A stretch of 64,000 nt of DNA from Motacilla alba alba. Its lineage: Eukaryota > Chordata > Aves > Passeriformes > Motacillidae. The translations under genes were made by a program, and so were the position numbers. Position 1 is the first letter of the stretch. Each line of letters starts with the position of its first letter. This document shows positions 24,301 through 36,300 of the stretch, piece after piece. Below the pieces are notes generated by a model. It was not told the DNA's origin and made no database searches. It was given only the letters and a program-made list of their open reading frames with translations. The DNA lies in contig NC_052018.1 in the NCBI RefSeq assembly GCF_015832195.1, forward strand, positions 29,168,115-29,232,114, written 5' to 3'.

Positions 24301-27300
24301 AATTTGGGCAAAAGTGATCTCATTTTGAAAGGCAACAAATTTGCCCTTCTAAATTTTGCCAGAGTTTCTATTTTTAATCACAAAAACAGGACAGCTTAAG
24401 CATTAATTGAACAATTATATTTGTCAAAATATCTAAACACTTGAAACTGCATTAAGTCTAAAAACAGCCATCAAAAAAATGGATTAATGATTTGAAGTAT
24501 GGGGAAAAAATGGGGGGGGGGGGGGGGGGGGGAAATCACCCTTGGGAAATGGTATGAACCACCGGGAACAAGACTAACTCATATACTAGATTTGAAGATA
24601 AGCATAAATACAAGGGAACTGCCCTGCAAGAAGAGAGCTGGCTTGACAGACTAGGAACAAAGAACTAATGGTCCAGTTACCTCTACTTGTACAAAAATAA
24701 ATTAAGTTTCATATTTTCCAATAACAAAAATAGAGAAAAACTGAGTGGTTATTAAGAACATCAAGAAGCAGTCAAAAAATCAGGTGTTACAGAATACTGA
24801 AAAGAAGAGAACACAGGACATCTATTTATCTTTTCTATTAATTAACTAACACTGTAAAGCATTTTCATGAGGATAGAAATACACACACAATACAACTGCT
24901 GTTCATACAGAGGAGCTGAAAGCTGGTCAGAGTAAGAACAACTGAAGGCTTGGGTTCAAAAAAATCTGGACCATTCTGAAGGCTATAAATCTTATGCTAA
25001 GATCAGTGTTAGCAATCAATATGACCTTAAAGAGTACTATCAGTATTGCAATGGCTTCTGCAATTCAAACTGAAAAAAACTGCATATGTGCAGAGGGAAA
25101 GGAAGTGTAAAGGAACACTGCAAAAAATAAAACCAGCGTGATTTCAATTAGCTTGTTTTTTTTAATAAAACCAGGCTAAAAGTCATTCATAGCCTTACTC
25201 AAGTTTCACAGAGGAATAAGCACTAAATAAAATGTTACTAGTCTTGCTCTCAAAAAGAAAAAAAAAAATCACCACTAAAGCCTGCATAGATGGAAAGTCA
25301 AGGAACATTTCAGCATTATCTATCTGCTTGCTAGTCACTACCTAACTCCAGAATAACCACAATACATCTTCTGCCCAAATAACAGTCAAAAAGGGGGAAT
25401 TCAGTAAAACAGCTGAGAAAATTTATCATTCTCTATAATCTCCATCATAACTCTAAGAGAATTAGAGAAAAATAGTCTAAGATTTCTAGTTCTACTGGTA
25501 TTGTTGCTCATGGAAGAGCCCACATTTACATCTCATTAAAAATTATGTAATTCTCTTATTTGTAAGTTTCCACAGAGAATCTCAAGTTCCACTGAGAAAC
25601 TCAGACCTTCATTTTCCTGAGTACCTTGAGAGACCAAATAGCATACTTGTCTGCATGTTTGTACGATAAACAGACACACTGAAATGCACTTTCAATGCTA
25701 AGCTATTCACCAGCTGGGGTTTATTTTTAAGGTCTTCTACATACACATTAAAGCAAACATAAGATTTTAAACTTAACTGGAATGCTTTGTTACCCATGGT
25801 TTCTACTAAAAATAGTCATTCCTTCAAATGAATAAAGTAAGTTTTAACTTAACTATACATCACAGCTTCATTTTAAGCAAATTAAAGCCACAAAGACAGA
25901 TTAAGCTGCTTATCACAGCTGAGCATGCACCTATCACATGGGAAATAAAAGGAACTAATTTATCTTACCTTCCGGTGCATCTGCATCACAGTCTTTAGAC
26001 ACAAGTGTCACATTCCTTGGCTGACCATCAATTGTCTTATTACTCTGCATTATAAATATGGAAAATTAGTACATTAGTCTACCAGAAGTGGTCTTCCATA
26101 GACAATGATGATGCAGAAACCAAATATATTTTCCAGTGAACTAATTAAAAACTCAAATCTCATAGATTATTCAAAAGTATTATTTTTGAACAGCATAAGC
26201 ACAGTAAGCTGTGAGCAGTAAAACAAGACCATTTCTAAGTATGATTTCATTAACAAAACAATAGCTTGTGCTCTTTTTGAAGACTTGTGAAAAATACACT
26301 TGAGCTCTGAAATGAAACCTTTTAAGTGTGCATAAAATTAATTTCAAAATCAGCTTTGGTGATGAAGACACCACAGAATTGTTAGAATTGATAATGATAA
26401 TGAATACAGTTTACTTCTGGTCTAAAAGCAAGATACATACTTGGTATGTACAGATACATACACTCTGGCCTAAAAGCATGCAACATACTTGGACTGCTAG
26501 AGTAGAAGAAGAAAAATTATGCTTAAGTGAACTACTGAAAACTCAAATGTACCTGCTTAAATGTCCCAAATCTTTGGAAAACTGACCCTTTCAGGGAACA
26601 TGAACTCTGTGTTCCACATTTTTGAACAATCAGTGAATAATTTTTAGCAGAGTCCAATGAAAATCCTTTGGTCTACAATGATTTTTTTATACTCTGAATC
26701 ACTTTAAAGGGTCACATACCTACTTATACTTACTTGCACCCTCATGATTTCCTACACAGAAAACCCCCTAAAGAAATCAGTAAGAGTCAACACCTTTTCT
26801 TCAGACTGAAACAAGTTCCTTAAAACATACCAGCAATCAGTACAAGCTGGCACATAAAACTAAGCCTCAACTTCTCTTAGGAAGTTTATCAATATTAAGC
26901 AAATTCAGCTTTCACTTGGAATAGTCAAGAGAAACAATTCAGTGTCTCTCCAAAGAAGTAGCAATTTGTACACACAGTTAATTTTGTTTTATGCGAGGCC
27001 ATGAAAGTGGGGAGACTGCCTTATAAAATGGATCTAAAGTGAATATGACTTAGTCACAGGGATCAGGTACAAAAGAGAATGTGTAGACAAACAACAGGGT
27101 AAGAACAGAACACATGAAATTTCCATAATTCAGTGTACATTTAGCAGTTTCCCATCTCCAGAATGTATTCCAGCGGACTTGTCACTATTCCAGCTTACAC
27201 TGCTCAGTCACAGCAAGCATTTCTTTCAAAAGAACAGTATCATGCCTTGTAAAATTCCATGGGGCACACCAACAGCATAAAACAATCACAACATAACTAT

Positions 27301-30300
27301 TTCAAAGTTTTATCTTCCTTATCTTCATTCACTTTACCATATTAACAGAACTTTAAATACAACAACAGCTAGACCTATGGGCTTTCTTTGACAACAACTA
27401 TGCTTTTTTCCAGGTCTTATATCACTGTTCTCCATGAACATTCCTATAATTTCAGACATTTTAGTACAAGTATTGCCAGAGTAAAACTTTAGTGTTCTGT
27501 TACCCAATCTACTCCAAGGCTGAAAGCAGGATGCAGCAAAGCCAAGCATGAGACAAAACTATGGAGAGTAACTCGGTATGTGTGCTTCAAGAGCTGACAC
27601 ATTTTCTGACACTTCAGAAAATAGCAAGCTATTATATAAAGGGTTTGGATACAGCCTGTTACACCTACATGACTAGTTTCTGCTTAAGGATCAAAAACTT
27701 GAAAAGATCTGTTTCCACACTTAGCCATCCAAGGGATGATACTTCTGGATTCCTGCTGCTGACAATGGAGACACTGGGTCCTGCAATTTAGCTCCATTCC
27801 TTCAAATTATCTATGTGATGACTGAAGAAAATGATCATTCCTGTTCTGGTCCCCAATCAGGGAAAAGCGTCCATGTTACTTATGGCAAGTACTGGCTTTT
27901 TAATTCCTGTCTGGGTCAATCAAGTCTTAAAAGTCCACTGGGTACAAATATCAGCAAGCAGGGGTCTTTACTTCAGACAAAGGCAAAATAACCCTTGGCC
28001 TTATTGAACAGACATAGGAATTATATCTCAAGTACAGGCAAAGCTATGTCTTTGCTTGAAAGCTAAGAAGGTAAACTAGATGTGGATACAATTCTTTCTT
28101 TGTGAGAGGTTATAAAAAGAGCCACTGCTGATTAACAGTTAAGACAAATTTCTTCAAGAGGTGAAACTAAAAGATCCTTGTGTCTGAAGAGCTACAAAAG
28201 TTGAACAAATTCCTACAGAGGGATTCAGTCGGTATGGGCACAACATCCAGAAGAAATGTTCAGAAGTTTCCTACAGACACCACATCTGAAGACACTCCTG
28301 ATGAATTGGGGTCACATGCTTTGAACACACCAGTGCTCAGAGTTAATAAAGCAAGTACCCAGGTCTAGTTAATGTTAATTGCCTCACAAAAGCTCCACTT
28401 TCAGTTAAAAGGAAAAGTTACCAGCACTTCCAAATTAAAGGCTCTTGCCAAGAGTAACAGTCTCCAAAGCAAACAGTCCAAGATTCAAATAGGAACCTAA
28501 CCTATCTCATGCATTACTATAGATTGTGATAACAATTTAGCTTGACACATTACTAGATTTGGAATTACTGTAGAGCAAAGCAGAGGGGGGGAAGTGCTCC
28601 TTTTACACAGTCTATGAGCCACCAGACTGTCATACACATGTTTTTCAGCCCATCCATCCACTAAGCTTTCCTGGAGGAATGCTCATTTTTTGCTTGGTTC
28701 TTACTGTTGGTTACCAGCGGTGTTATTCTAAAGGATGAAAGCAGCTGTAGTGTGAGAGCACAATGAAAACCTGGACTGTCAAGTCAGCTGGTGCACAGAG
28801 TTCTCGGGTTCTCATCAGGAAGCTTGCTGATGCTTGCCCTGCTCCTGATTATGTTCCTGGACACTCCTAAATCCATAATCACAAATTCAATACCTCTTAA
28901 GAACCTCTTCATTACTACCTGCACAGAAAAATACCTTGCTTCTCTTCATTCCCAGACTCCATCTCTCCTCACTTGAAAATATTGCAATTTAAGATCCAGT
29001 TTCCATCCAGTTTTCTGTGTCTGTTGTCAGACACAGAAAATGTTCCTGATACATTCTGAAATATTCTTGGACAGGATGTTTTCAGAAAACCTTTTATCTA
29101 TTTGGTATGCCAGAGAAGCCCAGATGTAATTTACCAGCATATTCTTCATGTCTCATGTTATTTTAACAATAAAACCAGTTTCTACTCAAATTAGATTATG
29201 CACTTTAAACACAGCTCTTTAAAATGTGACCTAGCCATCCTGAGTCTTCAGGTTATCTTGACCAGAACATTTTGTAATCCTTTAAACAGAAAGTTACAGC
29301 TCTACTCAACCATTCAAGATAATCCTTCTTGCAGTGCTGACCAGGATTATATTGCAATACCTGCAAGAATGACAAGAGCCTTTCTACTGCTGTGCTTTAT
29401 TCTCTTGACCCTTTTTTCTCAGAAATTATGTATTTTTCTTCAGATACTGCTTGTCATAAACAGCTAACATGCAAGTGTTTGTTAAGTCTCAATCCTTCTG
29501 CACACATTTTATTTTATCCATAAAACAAAACAAACTGCTAGCTACAGCCTTTATTATTTGTTTTTCTCTTCAAATCTCCCATGCTATCTACAAACTTTGT
29601 GATAAAGTTCTATGTAAACACACCTAAACTGACTTTCATCTCAGTTTCATCCTACTACTACCCTAATTCTGACAAGTAGAGCCAATGCACACCTAAGCAT
29701 GTTTATTTTGTGTTAGGTATATTTAGCATAAAATCTAATCAAATGCATTACACTTCCTAAATACCAAATATTCACATTCCCTACAGTGATTCTATTACTG
29801 TGCTTGGATTGGTATCAGGATGACCAATTGCCCATTACCAGATAATTCAAATGTAAAGACATCAGTAAAGTAGCATTTACTGAGACCTCCACTTCCTGCA
29901 GTGACAATCTTACCACCAACACATTTAAGTTGAGCAAGTTCCTCTTCTCTAGCCTATTTAACACTACTCAAATTTCAACTTCTCCTTGTAGTCCTTTTGC
30001 CCCAAGAATTCTGGATCCACTGTATAAACTAAGAGAATTTATAGTAATAAGTTACAAAAATTACTAAGTTGTTGCAGCTGAAGTCACCAGGTGTTTCATT
30101 TGTAAAGCAGGTGTGTTCTCCTCCCACAGGAACATCCTCCCAGAGAATTAGAGATATTCCAAAAGTTCAAAGCAGCATCCAATCACTTAATCTCATTTAA
30201 ATCCTTTCTTTTGACCACTCCAGCTCAACTGTTTTGTCTTTGTGACACTTAAACATCAAACAGCACACCAAAGGATCTTGACTTCACTGTGCCTGAATAA

Positions 30301-33300
30301 GCAACCAGTTCATAACCTGGTGAGTTGTCTACATATGCAAGATCAGATTTCATGAACTCTACCCTGTAAGATACCAGACCTCAATAAAGAGCTATCCATG
30401 AATCCTCTCAAGATGCTTCTGATATGTAACTTTGAACATCCCCATAAATATGCAGCTGCCACTCAAACTAAGATGCAATGCAATAATTTAATTTTTCAGG
30501 TACAGAAGATAAAAGAGTTAAAAAATCAAAACCTTGAAATACATAAAAGTACAATAACAAAAGCAGAGATGAAATTTTAATTGCTTAATTCCATAGAATA
30601 TTTTACAGTGCAAGAACTGCATGGAGTTTCATGAAGTTGGACAGTCCAAAGTGCCTGAAATGTGATTAATCTGCATACACTTAGCTCCCCTCAGTTTATT
30701 ATTTTCTGCTGTACTAAGTTATCTTTGTCAAGATAAAGATAATCAACTGTGGAATAGTATTGATTTCATTCTGTACACAGCCTTACACATTCAAAATAAT
30801 CTTCCCTGCAGTCATGCAGCAACCTAAGCAGATCAGTACAAAATCTAGTGGAAGCTAACAACTGTCTCATCAGAAGCAGTAAAACAAATCTCAGTGTCAC
30901 ACTAAGTCTTGAGATGACCTAGAAATTAAGTTGTGTAATGGGTAGTGCAATCAGTTTCTGGCTTGTGTATTACCAAGAACCCTACTAGTATTTAAAAAAC
31001 TGCCTACCAAAATCTCTTTGAAAACTGAAAATGCATCTGACTTTCAAAGTGTCTGTAAACAGTACATTTTTAATACAGAAAATAAAATTTAAACCAAAAA
31101 AAAAATCATCTCACCTGTACCAGGTATTTCTGGCTTCCATACATTACATACTGTGGGGCAAGACTGTAAATCATGTAACTTGTATGAAGAACTATCAGCA
31201 GAAGTATCATACAGAGAAATAAGAGTGCCTGAGGTCGAGTTTTTCCTCGTCTGATTTTATAAAGCTAAAATCAGAAAAACAAATATTAATACAATGAAAT
31301 AGCTCTCTTTCTTCTGAAGGCATTCAAAAACCTCTGTAGTTCAAATAAGTTTTAATTCTACTGCCAGAAGTAGGAGGTTGCTAAAATTATCTTCTGGCAA
31401 CTTAATTCCAGTGGTTCAAAGCAGGTTTTCAGGTGTATTTACCTAAATTTCAAAGCACAGCTATTTAACCAAATTAAGTTCTATTTGTATTAATGGCCCA
31501 AAAGTCTGATAACACGGTAAAATGAAACACCTTCCAAAAGCAGTGCAAATGGTACAATAGGCTTTTAACACTCATTAGGCATACAGACAATGCTGCTGGC
31601 AACACCCCATATTTATGAAGCAATACAAAAATCTTAAATATATTCAAAAGCACATATTCTTTAAATATCTGAATATTAGAAACTAAACTCTTAAGTTATA
31701 CTTACCCTTGTCCAGAAGAACCATATTCCCATATTTCGAATCCCTGCCATTGAAGTGAAGATAAAGTACATAACAATGGTTGTGATAAGAATATAATCAA
31801 GTGGAAAAACCTAAAACAAGAACACAAGCTGTTAAAAAGACAAGGAAAAAAGCTCTTCTCCTACTCAAAAGGAAGTAAGTAGCTTCTACTTCTGTAGCTT
31901 ATATTTGAGGCAGTCAGAGTCCTACTATAAAGTTTTACATAGCTGACTCCAAATATAATTAACATAGCTTGCTGCTAATAGAGCTTAGACAATTAGTTTG
32001 GAAAAGCATTAGGCATTTTTATTAATTTAAGACATGCCTTAATTTTGAAGTGTTATACATTTTTAGACCAAGAAATAATTATTTTAAATACACCCACAGA
32101 ATGACAAGACCAAAGTGGCAACAATTATTTTAGGAGTGCATATTTATGACTATTTTTCTGATCATATTTGCATACAAAACTTATATTTGCATTAATAAAA
32201 ACTTGAGATAATATTGCTGTTGAACACTACTCTTCTCAGTGAACTACAAGCTTAGATGTTCAACACTTTTAAAAGCTATGGGGAAGCAACGTATTGTGCT
32301 GACCCATTACACCAAGAATATAGGAATGCCTCAACTGGAGGGGGAATAAAGCACTAGCTTAGTATTAAAGCTTTTATTTTTCTGAGTTTACTCATGACAA
32401 ACTCAAATTTGCATGTGTACTTGTTGTACTCTACTAAAGTTAATTGATGCATGTTTCTATGTTGGGTTTGCTTCCAAGACTAATGCCTTACTATAATATA
32501 GCCAATGTTGCATATTTTTCTATGTGCAATATATTAAAAAGTGAAAAGTTGCATTTACTTCACTAAAAAGGCCTAAGCTATCCAGACCACCAACTAGAAT
32601 GTATGTAGAACATGGGACAAAGTTGCTTTTATTCTGTGCATACTAACTACAACTGCTATCATTCTCATTTGCCACTGTATTCTCATCACATCAAAATCAG
32701 TTTCGAGCATCACCTTCCTTGCCCAAACTAGATTCCATTCACCCAAGATTTTCATATCAGCAACTAGTAACTAAAAGTTAGTAAGGAAGCTGCTTTGCTT
32801 TTACTGAACACACATTTAGACAACATTGTTTTCATTAATTACTTGGGGAGAAGTTTAAAAGGAAATGGAAGAGCATCCTTACATATGTATATAACCACTT
32901 CTTTACTTACTCTTTGAAGAACTGGTAACAGCATATTCAATGGATTGGTCAGATTAGTTCCTAGAATTATAAATCCTGAGTCGAAGCCAGCCGAATGCAG
33001 AGCTTTGTCCAAACTGCAGTAATTAGAAAAACTGGGTAAGTGCTGTGGTTCTCCCAGAACTTTGTCTTTAGTTTTAAAAGGACAACTTTAAAAAAAAAAA
33101 CCAAAAACAAAAAACCAACAAACTGAACTAATCCCAGAGAGTGACAGCTGTCTAACATCTATACAGACACATGCTTTGCTTTACCACAATCATGGCACTT
33201 GTTCTGTGACAGATATATTGATTTTTGCATCTCCTCAGCATTTTTGCTTTTCCCTTGGGTTTTGGGTCACAAAGCTTATTCCCAGTCTGACAGATCAAAA

Positions 33301-36300
33301 ACGCCAAGATTTGAGACCGCTGGTTAGTGTCAATCCACGCTGAAATCTACCAGATTTGCAGCTGGCTATGTTGCTTTTGACACCATAAAACCATTTCAAT
33401 GTAATGCACATCAAAATAGATTAAACACGTAATTTGCTGCAAGATTTTAAGCACCTGTTACCCAGTCAAAGAAGTACCTGCAATAAGACACATTCAAGCA
33501 AGCACAATACCTCTGTAAACTGAATTAAAACTTCCTGAACATATATACTTAATTTCTCTGCTGAATCAGAACTGTTTCCCACCTGAAACATGTTCTTTCT
33601 TCAGTTTGTTTTGGTATATTTTGCTCCACTTCAGTATGTACTATTATAATGAGAAATGCATTTTGACAAATATAACATTGAAAAGAAGGGGGCTGAGGCA
33701 AACCATCCAAATTTTTATATCAGAGAAGAAACTAAGTAGTTTAAATGGTCAAGGAAAATGCTGAAATGCACTTACTTTGACAAGAACAGAGAGACAGTGA
33801 AGAGCAATGCCACAATGATGAAGAATATTCCCCACACAATCTAGAAGTAAAAATTTAAAACAATTTAACTGAAAGTGTTGGCAGTTGATGCAAGAAGTGA
33901 ACACTTGCCTTTATTTCAATAACAAACTAATGATTTTGGAGCATTTCAGAGCTTAAATACACTTGAAACTAACTTTTTGGTAAATACTTGAGAGAAGTGC
34001 TCACAAAACTTTTACCATATTAAACATAGTTTGTCAAGTACATCACATGCTCTAGTGTAATACAAAAATCAACCCCAATGTCAAAAGTGACATTAAGAAA
34101 AGAGATGACACATTGCATTTAACAAAAATAGCATTTAGCAGAATTCACAACCTGTATTCTCTATATTATGTGGAAAAACTTAACTATGTACATGCATTTA
34201 GGTGAAATCAAAGAAATTTGATTAAGTTTTAATAAAGCATTAAGTTTTGCATTTCCACATAGTTAAATGTACTAAGATTTTACCTCTCCACAGCAAACTC
34301 CTACTAGGTATTAGCTGTATGGGAAACAGATATTGAAAACCAATAGAGGCCAAGAGCCTGAATCTCATAATTCTTCACTACCTTCTGCAGCTATGCCCAC
34401 TAGGCAGGTATTTGTGTCTCCTCTGGAATACTCCTGTCTTCTGATGTGACACCTAACATTTAGAAGTGTTAGGGTTAGGGGTTTGCCTCCTATCCCTGCT
34501 CCCAGATCAGTCAAGCTAAGCTATTTCATCTGTGGATAACTCTGAAGTGTTATTAAGATAACCATGGAATTTCAGACTTAATTTACTCTGAGCAGAAACA
34601 ATCCACAAACAGCTGGTACTTGTTTAAAAAGCCTCAAAAATAACTTCCAAAAATTGTTACTATTCATCCTATAGACAGACACCAAGCTCAGCAAAAGAGG
34701 TGCTGCTCCAGAGAATGGAGCAAGACATTTCTACCCCAGTCTGTTAAGAGGACTATGCTGGAGCAAATAACCACACTTAGCCCATGGAGAACCCCAGATC
34801 AGAACAAGAGGGTATTTTCTAAAGGAAGCTGCAGCCTTACAGAGATCCAACATGTGCTTCTGACAGGAACTACAGTTCATGGAGTCCAGTCACACTGGAA
34901 CAGAAAAAGTGTGAACAGGAAGCAACAGCAGAATAGAGGTTTTATGGACTGATAGCAACTCCCTATTCCCCTCTGCACCACTCCAGAGTCAGGACAAAAG
35001 GAGTTGAGCCTTGAAAAGAATGGGCATCTCTGCTCATGGAGATCTCAAAACAGAGCACTTGACTTCCCTCTTCATTAGGCTTCCTTCGGCATTTCCAGTT
35101 TGCTCCCAACAGCTGTGAAGGACACCACGAAAGTACAGATGCAATACTGCCAATTTATTATTTTTGAGCAGATTTCCATATTTCATATCCTATTGTCTCA
35201 TTCACATATTGAACAAACATAGCTATGTGCTCTGGAGTTTGTTTTCCCTAAAAAAAAAACACTTTTAAAACTCCTATAGTATATGACATTTCTCTTGTTG
35301 CTGAGAGTATCAGATGAAAGCGTAAGAATCCATAAAAAAGGAAATGCCACATTTTGTAGAAAGACATAGACTAATTCAACATTACTCAACAACCTCATGT
35401 TGCCAAGACCCAATTCCCTGGGATCTTAAGATGTCCAGCTTTTGACTGAATTGAAAAACTAACAGCTTCATCTTTAAGTTAGCTTTGAGTAAAATAATCA
35501 TCAAATGAGGCTTTCTACTTCAAGAAAAAAATTTTGCCTTTAACAACAAATCACATGCTAATAGATACTTAGCAGTAATAAAACCATTAAAGCAAGAACA
35601 CTTGAGGACACTATACAAAGACAGTATGATAACAGAAGTTTGAATGTAGACACTACGCTAGCGCTGTAAAAGACTTGAAGATCAAGTGCAATTCCTGAGC
35701 ATGTTATTCCGTTCTGTTAGTCCCAATAAGAGCCTGCAACTCCCATAAACTGACCATCCCAAATACCAAGCAGAAAAAGGATTCTCTATCTAGTACTTGC
35801 TCCACAGGAAATGGATTTTTTTCTTGAAGTCTGAGAAGCAGCCACATAATTGAACAGTAATATCCAAATTGAAGGCACTGAAGGTTAAAATGTTGTATAA
35901 CAGTAAGCAAAGCTCCAAGATACTTTCTACACTTCTACATTGAACAGAAATACTATATATGGGTATCAAACAGATTTTCACCTTTTCTTAAAGCCCAACT
36001 GAACAATTCATAAATTACATATCTGCAAAGTCAACCCAAAGGCTCTTCAAGCAACACTAAAACAGCTCTGCAAGAGTTAACATGTAATTAAGTGATAGAC
36101 ATTACCACCCTTACAGGACAGCTCTAGTCAAAGTAAACAAGTTCTCTGACATGCTTCATAGCACAACCATAGTCTAAGAAAAATCTGTCAGGAAAAATTA
36201 TCCACCTGCAACTCTGCTTTAGTTGTGATTCATGCGCCAACAACTCACAGTGACTGTCACAGTTACTGAGTGAATACAAAGCTTTCAAACCACAAAAACA

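Larger units (their letters stand above)
15652..25968 (-). other. LMBRD1 intron 14 (10.3 kb)
   Basis: GT-AG intron between exons 14 and 15. It contains a 31-bp tandem duplication (15782-15835), an old CR1 (18095-18515), an ATA/CA microsatellite (19308-19330), a 21-bp duplication (20306-20343) and a G21 tract (24512-24532). The rest is AT-rich with no recognised gene on either strand. Confidence 0.9.
26045..31114 (-). other. LMBRD1 intron 13 (5.1 kb)
   Basis: GT-AG intron between exons 13 and 14. It holds a 48-bp-period duplication (26416-26492) and a perfect 13-bp-arm hairpin (29011-29040). No CR1 was recognised and no gene is seen on either strand. Confidence 0.9.
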
